Below, piece after piece: positions 1 through 8,209 of a stretch of 64,000 nucleotides of DNA. Source of the stretch: Burkholderiales bacterium. Lineage in GTDB: Bacteria; Pseudomonadota; Gammaproteobacteria; Burkholderiales; Casimicrobiaceae. Every line of letters starts with the position of its first letter. Positions within the stretch are counted from its first letter, which is position 1. Below the pieces are notes generated by a model. The model was not told where the DNA came from. It saw only the letters and a program-made list of their open reading frames with translations, and did no database searches. A program made the position numbers and the translations under genes. The DNA lies in contig JAEUPL010000032.1 in assembly GCA_016790165.1 (NCBI GenBank), positions 40,165 through 104,164 of the forward strand. The letters run 5' to 3'.

Positions 1-210
1 TACGCTGATGCGGACGTGCTGAAGAAGTTGCCGCACTACCGTGATTCACTTCCCGTGGTACAAGCAGCCAAGGGTCGCCCGATGTCCGACCGGTATGGCG
101 AGGTCTCCGATGCGATTCGCACGACGACGAACGCCGTGCTCGCACGCACGGTCAAACCGGCAGATGCAGTCAACGACATTGAAGGCAAGCTGCGGCGCGT
201 GATGCGCTAG
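1..210 (+). CDS. C-terminal fragment of an ABC-transporter solute-binding protein
   Basis: The reading frame is open from base 1, so only about the last 69 residues are present and the start lies upstream of the window. The tail (DRYGEVSDAIRTTTNAVLA, then a short helix ending KLRRVMR) resembles the C-terminal helices of family 1 extracellular carbohydrate-binding proteins. The identification rests mainly on context: two MalF/MalG-type permeases follow 28 bases downstream on the same strand, the usual binding protein-permease-permease order. The substrate cannot be told. Confidence 0.72.
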   Translation, partial: YADADVLKKLPHYRDSLPVVQAAKGRPMSDRYGEVSDAIRTTTNAVLARTVKPADAVNDIEGKLRRVMR

Positions 211-237
211 CGCGGCGAATCAGGGCGGCGTGGCATC

Positions 238-1134
238 GTGAAATCGTGGCTTGACCGGCTGCGCGACCCCAGCGAACGGACGCTTGGCGTCATCCTGTTG
301 TCGCCAGCGTTCGCGCTGCTCGCCCTGATCGTGGTTTATCCGATCGGCAAGCTCTTCTACAACAGCTTCTTCGACATGCGCCTGTCCGGTGGGCAGGGCA
401 GCAAGTGGATTGGCTGGCAAAACTATGCCGACATGATCAAGGATGGCGCGTTCTGGGATGCAACATGGAACACCGTTCTGATCACGCTGATCACTGTACC
501 CGGCGCGCTGGTGGTTGGTCTGGCACTCGCGCTTCTGGCTAATCTGCCCTTCAAGCGACAGTGGCCGGTGCGGCTGGCGCTGCTGTTGCCTTGGGCGCTG
601 CCACTGGCGTTCGCAGGTCTAATCTGGGCGTGGTTCTTCCACACTGAGTACGGCTTCATCAACGATGTCTGGGTGCGCATGGGGGGCGAGCCCCGCATGT
701 GGTTGCTGTCGCCTGTGTCGGCGTTTGCGGCCATTTGCATCGCCATCATCTGGAAGTCCTCATCGTTTATGGCGCTGATCCTTCTCGCGGGTTTGCAGAT
801 GATCCCGAAATCGCTGTACGAGGCGGCCGAGGTTGACGGCGCCAGCCGCTGGCAGCAGTTCTGGCAAATCACGGTGCCGATGTTGATGCCGTCCATCGTG
901 GTGGCGCTTATCTTCCGCACCATCACGGCGTTGCAGACGTTCGACATTCCGTACACGATGACCAAGGGCGGGCCCGGCAATGCCACAGAGACGCTCGCGA
1001 TGTACATCCACAAGACGACGATCGACTATCTGGACGTGGGCTTCGGCTCGACGCTGGCGGTCGGTATGTTTGTGCTGTCAATGATTCTCACCGCCGCCTA
1101 TCTTCGCCATATCAGTCGCCAGGAGAGCGCGTGA
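238..1134 (+). CDS. Carbohydrate ABC transporter permease, MalF/UgpA type
   Basis: Inner-membrane subunit of an ABC importer, 298 aa with a GTG start. About six hydrophobic segments are visible, the first at residues 15-37. The cytoplasmic EAA loop that contacts the ATPase reads LYEAAEVDGASRWQQF (about residues 197-212), a standard match to the MalF-type family. The GTG start is preceded by a purine-rich AGGGCGG. The stop overlaps the next permease by one base (TGATG), so the two are probably translationally coupled. No ATPase gene lies nearby; a shared MalK/UgpC-type ATPase encoded elsewhere may energise the system, which is inference. The substrate is unknown. Confidence 0.93.
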   Translation: MKSWLDRLRDPSERTLGVILLSPAFALLALIVVYPIGKLFYNSFFDMRLSGGQGSKWIGWQNYADMIKDGAFWDATWNTVLITLITVPGALVVGLALALLANLPFKRQWPVRLALLLPWALPLAFAGLIWAWFFHTEYGFINDVWVRMGGEPRMWLLSPVSAFAAICIAIIWKSSSFMALILLAGLQMIPKSLYEAAEVDGASRWQQFWQITVPMLMPSIVVALIFRTITALQTFDIPYTMTKGGPGNATETLAMYIHKTTIDYLDVGFGSTLAVGMFVLSMILTAAYLRHISRQESA

Positions 1135-1976
1135 TGAATGATCGCGGCGGACTGTTGAGCGGGGTGCGGCTTCGGTTCATTGCCGCAACGATCGTCGTTC
1201 TGAACGGCTTCTTCCCGGCGGTCTGGATTCTGTTCACTTCACTCAAGAGTGAAGCGGAATTGTTCCGCAAGCCGATCACCTACTTTCCGCACGAACCGAC
1301 TTTGAGAAATTACATTGCTGCGGCCGTTGATCAACCGCTGTTTCAGGTGTTCATGAAAAACAGCGTCGTCGTCGCGCTGCTCGCAACCGTGGTTTCTCTG
1401 CTGGTGGCGGCCTTCGCCGCGTATGCGATTGCACGCCTCAATCTCAAGCGGCGGCAGCTGATCCTCACCGCGATCATCGCGTCTTCCATGTTTCCGCTGA
1501 TCACGCTGCTGGTGCCGATCTTTGAGACCATGCGCGCGTTGGGCTGGCTCAACAGCTACCTTGCGCTGGTGTTTCCCTACGTGGTCCTGAACCTGCCGGT
1601 GTGCACGCTGGTGCTGGTGAGCTTCTTCCAGAGCATTCCGCGTGACCTGGAAAACGCTGCCATGATTGACGGCTGTACACGATTCGAGACGCTGTGGCGA
1701 GTCGTGCTGCCGTTGTCCGCGCCGGGCGTGTTCACTGCCGGGATCCTCGCGTTTGTCAACGCCTGGGACGAGTTCCTGCTCGCGCTGTCACTCAACTCGA
1801 ATGCCGCCATGCGGACGCTGCCCGTGGGCATCACGCTCTATCAGGGCGAGTTTACTTTCCCGTGGCCGATCATTTCGGCAGCACTGATCGTCGCAATCGT
1901 GCCGGTGGCGATTGTGATTGCGATCTTTCAGGAACGCGTTGTAGGCGGGCTCACTGCCGGCGGCCTGAAAGGCTGA
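1134..1976 (+). CDS. Carbohydrate ABC transporter permease, MalG/UgpE type
   Basis: Second membrane subunit of the same importer (280 aa from the ATG). ATG 1134 is preferred over the in-frame GTG at 1131 because AGGAGA at 1121-1126 then has a 7-base spacing. The EAA loop reads ENAAMIDGCTRFETLWRVVLP, the last loops carry NAWDEFLLALSL, and the C-terminus GGLTAGGLKG is the usual end of MalG-type permeases. It partners the upstream permease and ends 7 bases before the convergent slmA stop. No ATPase follows. Confidence 0.93.
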   Translation: MNDRGGLLSGVRLRFIAATIVVLNGFFPAVWILFTSLKSEAELFRKPITYFPHEPTLRNYIAAAVDQPLFQVFMKNSVVVALLATVVSLLVAAFAAYAIARLNLKRRQLILTAIIASSMFPLITLLVPIFETMRALGWLNSYLALVFPYVVLNLPVCTLVLVSFFQSIPRDLENAAMIDGCTRFETLWRVVLPLSAPGVFTAGILAFVNAWDEFLLALSLNSNAAMRTLPVGITLYQGEFTFPWPIISAALIVAIVPVAIVIAIFQERVVGGLTAGGLKG

Positions 1977-1983
1977 TCGGCTC

Positions 1984-2559
1984 CTACAGTCTGAACAAGT
2001 GGGCTTGCTGTACCCAGTCAATTTGCGGCAGGCGCTTGAAACCTGATTTGGCGTAGGCGTGCCAACGCCCGACCACAAACGCGGAGAGCGCCGCTGCCGC
2101 AGCAGCCGCGCTGACGGCAGGGGGTAGCGCGCCACCGGCGCCGGGGAGTTGCAACGCTTGCTTTAGCGAAGCATCAATTCGGTCAATCAGCTGATTGATC
2201 CGCGATTGCAGGCGAGGATCTTCGTTGACCAGCACGTCGCCGATCAGCACGCGCACCATTCCGGGATTCTTTTCAGCGAATCCGAGCAACATGCCAACCA
2301 TCTGGTGCGCCTGGGCGCGCCCGTCCCGCTCGGCCTGCGTGATCTGATTCACAAGCGTGAAGACCGATTCCTCGATGAATTCGATCAACGCTTCGAACAT
2401 CTGCGCCTTGCTGGCGAAATGACGATACAACGCGGCTTCGGACACCCCGACTTTGGCGGCGAGTGCAGCGGTTGTGATCTTTTCACCTTGCGGCTGCTCG
2501 AGCATGCCGGCGAGCGTTTGCAGGATTTGCGTCTTGCGTTCACCCGGTTTGGTTGCCAT
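1984..2559 (-). CDS. slmA: SlmA-type nucleoid occlusion factor (TetR family)
   Basis: TetR-fold protein of 191 aa. SlmA binds specific chromosomal sites and antagonises FtsZ assembly over the nucleoid. The N-terminal helix-turn-helix spans about residues 25-55 (ITTAALAAKVGVSEAALYRHF), followed by FEALIEFIEES, a close match to the SlmA family. The core GFAEKNPGMVRVLIGDVLVNEDPRLQSRINQL also fits SlmA better than a ligand-responsive TetR repressor. It lies 47 bases downstream of argB on the same strand, an arrangement common in betaproteobacteria. The C-terminal third contains an Ala-rich stretch (PPAVSAAAAAAALSAF). Confidence 0.87.
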   Translation of the reverse strand: MATKPGERKTQILQTLAGMLEQPQGEKITTAALAAKVGVSEAALYRHFASKAQMFEALIEFIEESVFTLVNQITQAERDGRAQAHQMVGMLLGFAEKNPGMVRVLIGDVLVNEDPRLQSRINQLIDRIDASLKQALQLPGAGGALPPAVSAAAAAAALSAFVVGRWHAYAKSGFKRLPQIDWVQQAHLFRL

Positions 2560-2606
2560 CGCCGTTCCCCTTTTTCCGTTGCCGGACGTTGCTGCAGACG
2601 TCTGGG

Positions 2607-3491
2607 TCAGTTCGCCCTGATCATCGTGCCGACGCCTTCCGACGTCAGGATTTCAAGCAGCAGCGCGTGTTCAACGCGACCGTCAATGATGTGCGTCGCC
2701 TTCACGCCGTGCAACACAGCATCCAGTGCCCCCTGAATCTTGGGTTTCATGCCGCCGCTGATGGTGCCATCAGCAAACAGGGCTTCAATCGCCGCGTGCG
2801 TCAGCCCGGTCAGCAGCTTGCCGCTCTTGTCGAGCACCCCTGCCGTATTGGTCATCATGACCAACTTTTCTGCCTTGAGCGTTTGCGCCAGCTCGCTGGC
2901 CACCAGATCGGCGTTGATGTTGTAAGCCTGACCATCTTCGCCAACGCCGATCGGGGCGACGACGGGAATGAAATCGGCCGCGTCGAGATGGTGAATCAGT
3001 GTCGCATCGATATCCGAAATGTCGCCAACGAAACCGATGTCGAGCATCTTGCCCTTCTCGGTCTCGCTCTCAACCATCATCTTGCGCGCGCGGATAAAGC
3101 CGGCATCCTGACCATTCAGGCCGACGGCCTTGCCGCCTGCCTGATTGATGAGGCCGACGATCTCCTGATTCAGCTCACCGAGCACCGCCTCAACAACGTA
3201 TAGCGTCTCGTCATCGGTGACACGCATGCCCTGGATAAAGCTACCCTTCTTGCCCGTTTTGTCGAGCATGTCGTTGATCTGCGGGCCACCGCCGTGCACG
3301 ACCACTGGGTTCATGCCCACCAGCTTCAACATCACCACGTCAAACGCAAAGCTCTTTTTGAGCAACGGGTCGGTCATGGCGTTGCCGCCGTACTTGATGA
3401 CAAGTGTCTTGTCGTGGAACTGGCGGATATACGGAAGCGCCTCGGCAAGAATCTGCGCGCGATCAGACGCGGTAGCGGCGGAAACGGACAT
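2607..3491 (-). CDS. argB: Acetylglutamate kinase
   Basis: Second enzyme of arginine biosynthesis: it phosphorylates N-acetyl-L-glutamate with ATP in the cytoplasm. At 294 aa it has the normal length. Visible amino-acid-kinase motifs are the lysine/glycine loop [10 protein letters not shown] (about 29-38), [11 protein letters not shown] (about 63-73), the substrate region GLNGQDAG and [12 protein letters not shown], and the ATP-site segment [11 protein letters not shown]. It is followed by slmA. The start ATG 3491 agrees with the usual N-terminus of the family. Confidence 0.97.
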   Translation of the reverse strand: MSVSAATASDRAQILAEALPYIRQFHDKTLVIKYGGNAMTDPLLKKSFAFDVVMLKLVGMNPVVVHGGGPQINDMLDKTGKKGSFIQGMRVTDDETLYVVEAVLGELNQEIVGLINQAGGKAVGLNGQDAGFIRARKMMVESETEKGKMLDIGFVGDISDIDATLIHHLDAADFIPVVAPIGVGEDGQAYNINADLVASELAQTLKAEKLVMMTNTAGVLDKSGKLLTGLTHAAIEALFADGTISGGMKPKIQGALDAVLHGVKATHIIDGRVEHALLLEILTSEGVGTMIRAN

Positions 3492-3623
3492 GGGGATGGA
3501 GGGACGAAGTAAGTAGGTGTTTGCTCAGATTCTAAGCAAAGGTTGGCAGGGGATTCACGGTTTTTGCGCCAGACTGGCGCTGCACCTCGCGCGGTGTTCG
3601 GCGCTTGCCGCCCGGCTCCCGGC

Positions 3624-5336
3624 CTACACCTGTTGCGGTCCCCGGATCAGTTTGCCCGGCAGGTTGCCTGTTGGCCGCCCATTTTCAAAAATGGACTGAC
3701 CGGCCTTGATGGTGGCCAGATAGCCGTCCGCTTCCTGCACGATGCGGCGCCCACCCGCCGGCAGATCGGCGATGAAGTGCGGCGCATGGAGTGAAAGACG
3801 GTCGTAGTCGATTAGGTTGAGGTCGGCGATATAGCCTGGCTTGATCAGACCGCGGTCATTGAGCCCGTAGATCGCCGCCGTACTGCTGGTTTGCCGCTGC
3901 ACAATCAGTTCCAGCGGCAGTTTGTCGCCACGCGTGCGGTCGCGCGTCCAGTGCGTCAGCATGAAAGTGGGCAGCGATGCATCACAGATGTAACCGCAAT
4001 GCGCACCACCATCGCCGAGCGAGAGCATGGTGCGTGGGTGTTGCAGTAGTTGCTCGGTGTGTGAGAGTTTCTCGTACGAGTAGTTGAATACCGGGAAATA
4101 GATGATCGCCCGCCCCTCGTCTTCCAGCATCCAGTCGTAGGCGACCTCGTTGGGTGGTCGTCCTTCGCGCGCGGCGACGGCAGCAGCGCTGCCTGAAGGG
4201 TCGGGCTCGTAGTCCGGTTGTGGGCCAAGGCGGAACATCTTGTGAAAGGCAGTTGCCTTCATCCGCGTGTACTCGTCCAGCCCGTAGGGTAGCTCCGAGA
4301 GTAGTCTTGTCCGTACGGCAGGATCGAGCAGGGCGCGGTAGCGTTCCGCAGGGGGCAGCTTGCGCAGCGGCTGATACGACGGGTGAGCGATGAACGGATG
4401 GAAGGTGCCGCCCCAGGAGAACAACAAGCCCACCGGGCGGCCGCAGAACGCACCGAATAGCGGCACGCCGTCGCGTCCCGCGTCTTCAATCTGGGTGAGA
4501 AGCGTGCGCCACAGCTCGGGGTGAGTATCGATTTGTTGCACATTGAACGCCACGGGCTGTCCGGTCTCAGCGGCCAGCTTGCGCATCCAGATGGTTTCCT
4601 GATCCATCCCAACGTGGTTCGACGTCATCTGAAAGACACCGCGATGGGTGTCGCCGAGGGCGCGTCCGATGCCGAACACTTCCTCAAGCCGTGCAAAGGT
4701 GCCCGGGACATACTTGCCGTCCGCCCCCTTATGAATCAGCGTGCGCGACGTCGAAAAGCCGAGCGCCCCCGCAAGCAGTGCCTCGCGGGTGATGCGGCGC
4801 ATCTCCTCGATCTCCTCGGGGGTCGCGTCATTGCTTTCAACACCGTTCTCGCCCATGACATAGGGCCGAAGCGCACCATGCGGCACCTGGCAGCCGATGT
4901 CCAGAGCGCGTGGCATCTTCTCCAGGGCATTCATGTATTCGGGAAAGGTTTCCCACTGCCACTTGATGCCTTCTGCCAGCGCCGCGTTCGGGATGTCCTC
5001 CACACCCTCCATCAGCTGGATCAGCCATTCGCGCATCTGCGGCTTCACGGGGGCGAAACCAACACCGCAATTGCCCATGACCGCCGTCGTGACGCCGTGC
5101 CACGACGACGGGGAGAGGTACGGGTCCCAGGTACATTGACCATCGTAGTGCGTGTGTACATCGACCCAGCCCGGCGTCAGCAGCGCGCCGTTGGCGTTGA
5201 TTTCACGCTTGCCTGCAGCGGCCTTGCTGCCATTGACTTGCACGATCCGCCCGTCGTCGACTGCCACGTCGCCATAGACCGCAGGCGCGCCCGACCCGTC
5301 CACGATCTTCGCGTCGCGAATCACCAGATCATGCAT
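3624..5336 (-). CDS. N-acyl-D-amino-acid deacylase family amidohydrolase
   Basis: Amidohydrolase-superfamily enzyme of 570 aa, related to D-aminoacylases and dihydroorotase-like hydrolases, expected to hydrolyse N-acyl-D-amino acids or similar amides. Metal ligands visible are HTH at residues 61-63, the bridging-cysteine motif GNCG (Cys90) characteristic of D-aminoacylases, and an Asp in SLGDGGAHCGY (about residue 442). The C-terminus returns to the composite beta-sandwich (GLIKPGYIADLNLID). It starts 2 bases after the Bug gene stop, so it is the distal member of the 9.6-3.6 kb operon. The exact substrate is not predictable. Confidence 0.87.
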   Translation of the reverse strand: MHDLVIRDAKIVDGSGAPAVYGDVAVDDGRIVQVNGSKAAAGKREINANGALLTPGWVDVHTHYDGQCTWDPYLSPSSWHGVTTAVMGNCGVGFAPVKPQMREWLIQLMEGVEDIPNAALAEGIKWQWETFPEYMNALEKMPRALDIGCQVPHGALRPYVMGENGVESNDATPEEIEEMRRITREALLAGALGFSTSRTLIHKGADGKYVPGTFARLEEVFGIGRALGDTHRGVFQMTSNHVGMDQETIWMRKLAAETGQPVAFNVQQIDTHPELWRTLLTQIEDAGRDGVPLFGAFCGRPVGLLFSWGGTFHPFIAHPSYQPLRKLPPAERYRALLDPAVRTRLLSELPYGLDEYTRMKATAFHKMFRLGPQPDYEPDPSGSAAAVAAREGRPPNEVAYDWMLEDEGRAIIYFPVFNYSYEKLSHTEQLLQHPRTMLSLGDGGAHCGYICDASLPTFMLTHWTRDRTRGDKLPLELIVQRQTSSTAAIYGLNDRGLIKPGYIADLNLIDYDRLSLHAPHFIADLPAGGRRIVQEADGYLATIKAGQSIFENGRPTGNLPGKLIRGPQQV

Positions 5337-5338
5337 GT

Positions 5339-6355
5339 TTACTGCTCCAGCTTGATGCCGGTGCGCTTGATCACCGCGCCCCAGCGTTCGTAATCGTTAC
5401 GCACAATTTTCAAAAAGTCTTCACTGCTGGAGCCCGTCGGTTCGTTGCCCTGACTGCGGATCAGACTACTGATTTCGTCGCTTTTGACGATCTTGGCCAG
5501 TGTGGCCGAGATTTTTTTGACGACCTCAGGATGCATGCCACCCGGTCCGAAGAACCCCTGCCAGCCAACGATGTCGATACCGGCAACGCCTTGCTCCGCG
5601 ATCGTAGGCAGATCGGGCAGTACCGGTACTCGCTTGTCGGTGGCCGTTGCCATGCCCTTGGCCGTACCCGCCTTGATCGCGGTGACGGCACTGGCGGTAC
5701 CGTCGAAGTAGAGCTGCACCTCACCGGCCATCAGAGCCTTTTGCGCGTCCGCCACGCCTTTGTAAGGCACATGCACCATCTCAACGCTAGACGCGACACG
5801 CAGCATCTCCGCATTCAGATGCGCGGTGGAGCCTGGGCTGTACGACGCCACATTCAACTTGCCGGGGTTGGCTTTGCCGTAAGCGAGCATGCCCCTGAAG
5901 TCATTGAATGGCGCATCCTTGTTGGCGATAAGCACTGTGGCCGAGCGTGCCACTTGTGAGAGCGGCGTGAAGTCCTTGAAGGGGTCGTAGGGCAACTTCG
6001 CGAACAGGTGCGGGTTCTGCGTGTGGGTGAGGACGATGGTGTAAAGCAGCGTATGACCATCGGGCGTTGCCTTGGCCACCTCCTGCGCGCCTATGATGGT
6101 CGAGCCACCCGGCTTGTTGTCGACCACCACGGGTACGCCCACGTCTTCGGACAGCTTCTTGCCTACCAAGCGCGCCATCATGTCGGTACCGGCACCGCCC
6201 GCCGGAAACGGCAGCACGATCCGGATGGTCTTGCCGGGAATGGGCCACGGTGGCGATTGCGCTGTGGCCACCCCGGTTGCGAGCAGTGCGGCAGCCGATG
6301 CGACCATTGCGACCGTGGTCGCGAATGTTGTGCGTGCAGTGTGGACAGGACGCAT
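5339..6355 (-). CDS. Bug/TctC-family tripartite tricarboxylate transporter binding protein
   Basis: Periplasmic binding protein of 338 aa with a signal peptide (hydrophobic stretch about residues 11-31, cleavage near ATAQS). Family signatures are IRIVLPFPAGGAGTDMMAR, VVVDNKPGGSTIIGAQ, ATPDGHTLL and MVHVPYKG. Bug proteins bind carboxylates or amides, often through two water molecules, and many are orphans without membrane partners. None of the TctA/TctB membrane subunits is encoded nearby. It lies between a carbohydrate-type ABC permease (21 bases upstream) and the deacylase (2 bases downstream), so its ligand may be related to an N-acyl-amino acid; that is inference. Confidence 0.93.
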   Translation of the reverse strand: MRPVHTARTTFATTVAMVASAAALLATGVATAQSPPWPIPGKTIRIVLPFPAGGAGTDMMARLVGKKLSEDVGVPVVVDNKPGGSTIIGAQEVAKATPDGHTLLYTIVLTHTQNPHLFAKLPYDPFKDFTPLSQVARSATVLIANKDAPFNDFRGMLAYGKANPGKLNVASYSPGSTAHLNAEMLRVASSVEMVHVPYKGVADAQKALMAGEVQLYFDGTASAVTAIKAGTAKGMATATDKRVPVLPDLPTIAEQGVAGIDIVGWQGFFGPGGMHPEVVKKISATLAKIVKSDEISSLIRSQGNEPTGSSSEDFLKIVRNDYERWGAVIKRTGIKLEQ

Positions 6356-6376
6356 GGGAATCCTCCTTGCGGATGA

Positions 6377-7213
6377 TTATCCTTTGGTAGCCCCCGCAGT
6401 CAGCCCGCCCACCATGTATTTGCGGAACGCGTAGTAGATTGCCGCCGGCGGCAGCGCGTAGACGAGCCCCGTCGCCATCAGCAGGTTCCAGGGGGAATCA
6501 TCGGCGCTGAGGAAGTGCCCGAGTGCCACCGCGAGCGTGACGTCGGAATCCTTCGACAACAACAGGAATGCATAGAGATACTCGTTCCAGGCCAGCAGCA
6601 GCGCGTACGTGCCGATCGCCACCAGCGACGGCTTCATCAACGGCAGGTAGACGAGACGAAGAATTTGCAAGGGTGTGGCGCCATCCATGATCGCCGCCTC
6701 ATCCAGTTCGTAAGGCAGCTTGTCGCTTGCCTGTTTGAGCACCCAGATGGCATACGGCGATGCCAGCGTGACCATTGCCAGAATCAGCGACCACTGTAAA
6801 TTGAGCAGTCCGTATTGCCCCATGACCTTGTACATTGGCACCGCGAGAAACGCGGCCGGGATGAGGTAGGTCGCAAGCGCGAAATTCATCACCACGCTGC
6901 CACCACGTGTCTTCAACCTCGAAATCGAGAACGCGGCAAAAGTGGCGATCAGCAACGTCAGCAGACCGGCGACCACCGCGATGAACAGCGAGTTGCCAAA
7001 CTGCTGCCAGAAGTGGTTCAGGTAGTAATGCTTCTGCCCGGCGATGATTTCGAAGTTCTGCACGGTAAATTGGCTGGGCAGCCAGGTGCCGGCCGTCACG
7101 TCGTCCTTCGGCGAAAACGACAGCACGGTCAGATGCCAGATCGGAATCAGTGTCCACAGAAACACCGGCAGGCCGATCAAAAAAAGCCGGGCTTCGTTGA
7201 GGTACTTGCGCAT
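6377..7213 (-). CDS. Carbohydrate ABC transporter permease, MalG type
   Basis: Inner-membrane permease of 278 aa with six predicted hydrophobic segments. The EAA loop reads LPYELDEAAIMDGATPLQIL (about residues 178-197) and the end is GGLTAGATKG, the normal MalG-type C-terminus. It follows the other permease gene after a 12-base gap and precedes the Bug gene by 21 bases. Together with the binding protein at 8.2-9.6 kb it makes a complete importer apart from the ATPase, which is absent from the window. Confidence 0.92.
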   Translation of the reverse strand: MRKYLNEARLFLIGLPVFLWTLIPIWHLTVLSFSPKDDVTAGTWLPSQFTVQNFEIIAGQKHYYLNHFWQQFGNSLFIAVVAGLLTLLIATFAAFSISRLKTRGGSVVMNFALATYLIPAAFLAVPMYKVMGQYGLLNLQWSLILAMVTLASPYAIWVLKQASDKLPYELDEAAIMDGATPLQILRLVYLPLMKPSLVAIGTYALLLAWNEYLYAFLLLSKDSDVTLAVALGHFLSADDSPWNLLMATGLVYALPPAAIYYAFRKYMVGGLTAGATKG

Positions 7214-7225
7214 AGTTCGCTATCC

Positions 7226-8134
7226 TCAGTGCGCCAGTTTTGCTTCGCCGGCCGCGAGACGGCGAACCATGAAAATTACCAGCGGCAACACCAGTGGCAT
7301 CGCCATCACGATGCTCGCCATCGCGAGATCCAGCTGGTCGATGCGCAGATAGCGGATGCCCAGCGTTGCCAGCACGTGCGTCTGGTCTCCCGGCCCGCCA
7401 CCCGTCAGCAGGTAGACGCTGTTGAAGTCGCCCAGCGTCCACACCATCGATAGCATCGTGGACGTGAGATAGAGCGTCGCCAGCGCAGGCCAGGTGATGA
7501 AACGGAATTGCTGCCAACGACTGGCGCCATCCACGCTGGCCGCCTCATACAACTCCGTCGGGATCGCCAGCCGCCCCGTGATCAATATGAGTGTCCAGAA
7601 TGGCAGACTCTTCCAGATGTGCACCAGCACGGAGCTGGCAAACGCCAGCGTCGGCTCGGTGAGCCAGCCCGGTCCGTCGATGCCGAACAGTCGGAAGATC
7701 GTGTTGTTGATGAGCCCCCATTCCGGGTTGAGCATGAAGCGGAACGACAGGATGGTCGGAATGCTTGGAATGGCCCAAGGCAGCAGAAACAGCAGCAGCA
7801 GCGCCTGGATCCAGCGCTTCTGCTGCACAAAGAAGCCGGACAACCCGAGCGCGATCAGGAACTTCAGGTTCACGCCGACCAGCAAAAAGATGAGCGTGTT
7901 GACGACTGTTCGGGGGAACACGGGGTCTTGAAACAGTCGCGCGTAGCTTTCCGGGTTGCGCGCCACCCACAGCCCGTAGACGACCGGATAGATCACGAAC
8001 ACGGCGAACACCAGCACGTAGGGGACGAGCAGGAGCGCGCCCCACATCTGCCAGGAGTTAAAGCGCTTGTGGCCGGTCGCAGCAGTGCTGTCCAAGGCGG
8101 TCCTCGCGGTGAGTGTGCTCGCTCGCATGAGCAT
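7226..8134 (-). CDS. Carbohydrate ABC transporter permease, MalF type
   Basis: Inner-membrane permease of 302 aa. An N-terminal extension of about 30 polar residues precedes the first membrane segment (WGALLLVPYVLVFAVFVIY). The EAA loop reads ELYEAASVDGASRWQQFRF (about residue 205 onward) and is followed by GGGPGDQTHVLATLGIRYL, typical of MalF-like permeases. ATG 8134 or ATG 8128 may be the start. It sits 75 bases downstream of the binding-protein gene. Confidence 0.92.
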   Translation of the reverse strand: MLMRASTLTARTALDSTAATGHKRFNSWQMWGALLLVPYVLVFAVFVIYPVVYGLWVARNPESYARLFQDPVFPRTVVNTLIFLLVGVNLKFLIALGLSGFFVQQKRWIQALLLLFLLPWAIPSIPTILSFRFMLNPEWGLINNTIFRLFGIDGPGWLTEPTLAFASSVLVHIWKSLPFWTLILITGRLAIPTELYEAASVDGASRWQQFRFITWPALATLYLTSTMLSMVWTLGDFNSVYLLTGGGPGDQTHVLATLGIRYLRIDQLDLAMASIVMAMPLVLPLVIFMVRRLAAGEAKLAH

Positions 8135-8209
8135 GATGCGAAAGCGCTGCCGGAGTTGCTCCCGGCAGCATGGGCGTTCAGGCGCGCTGCGACGCCTGAA
8201 CGGCGACGA

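Noticed and set aside
3553-3600. GCGCCAG-A-CTGGCGC hairpin between argB and the deacylase gene as a terminator
   Set aside because: No T-tract follows it on the minus strand and on the plus strand the T-run precedes the stem.
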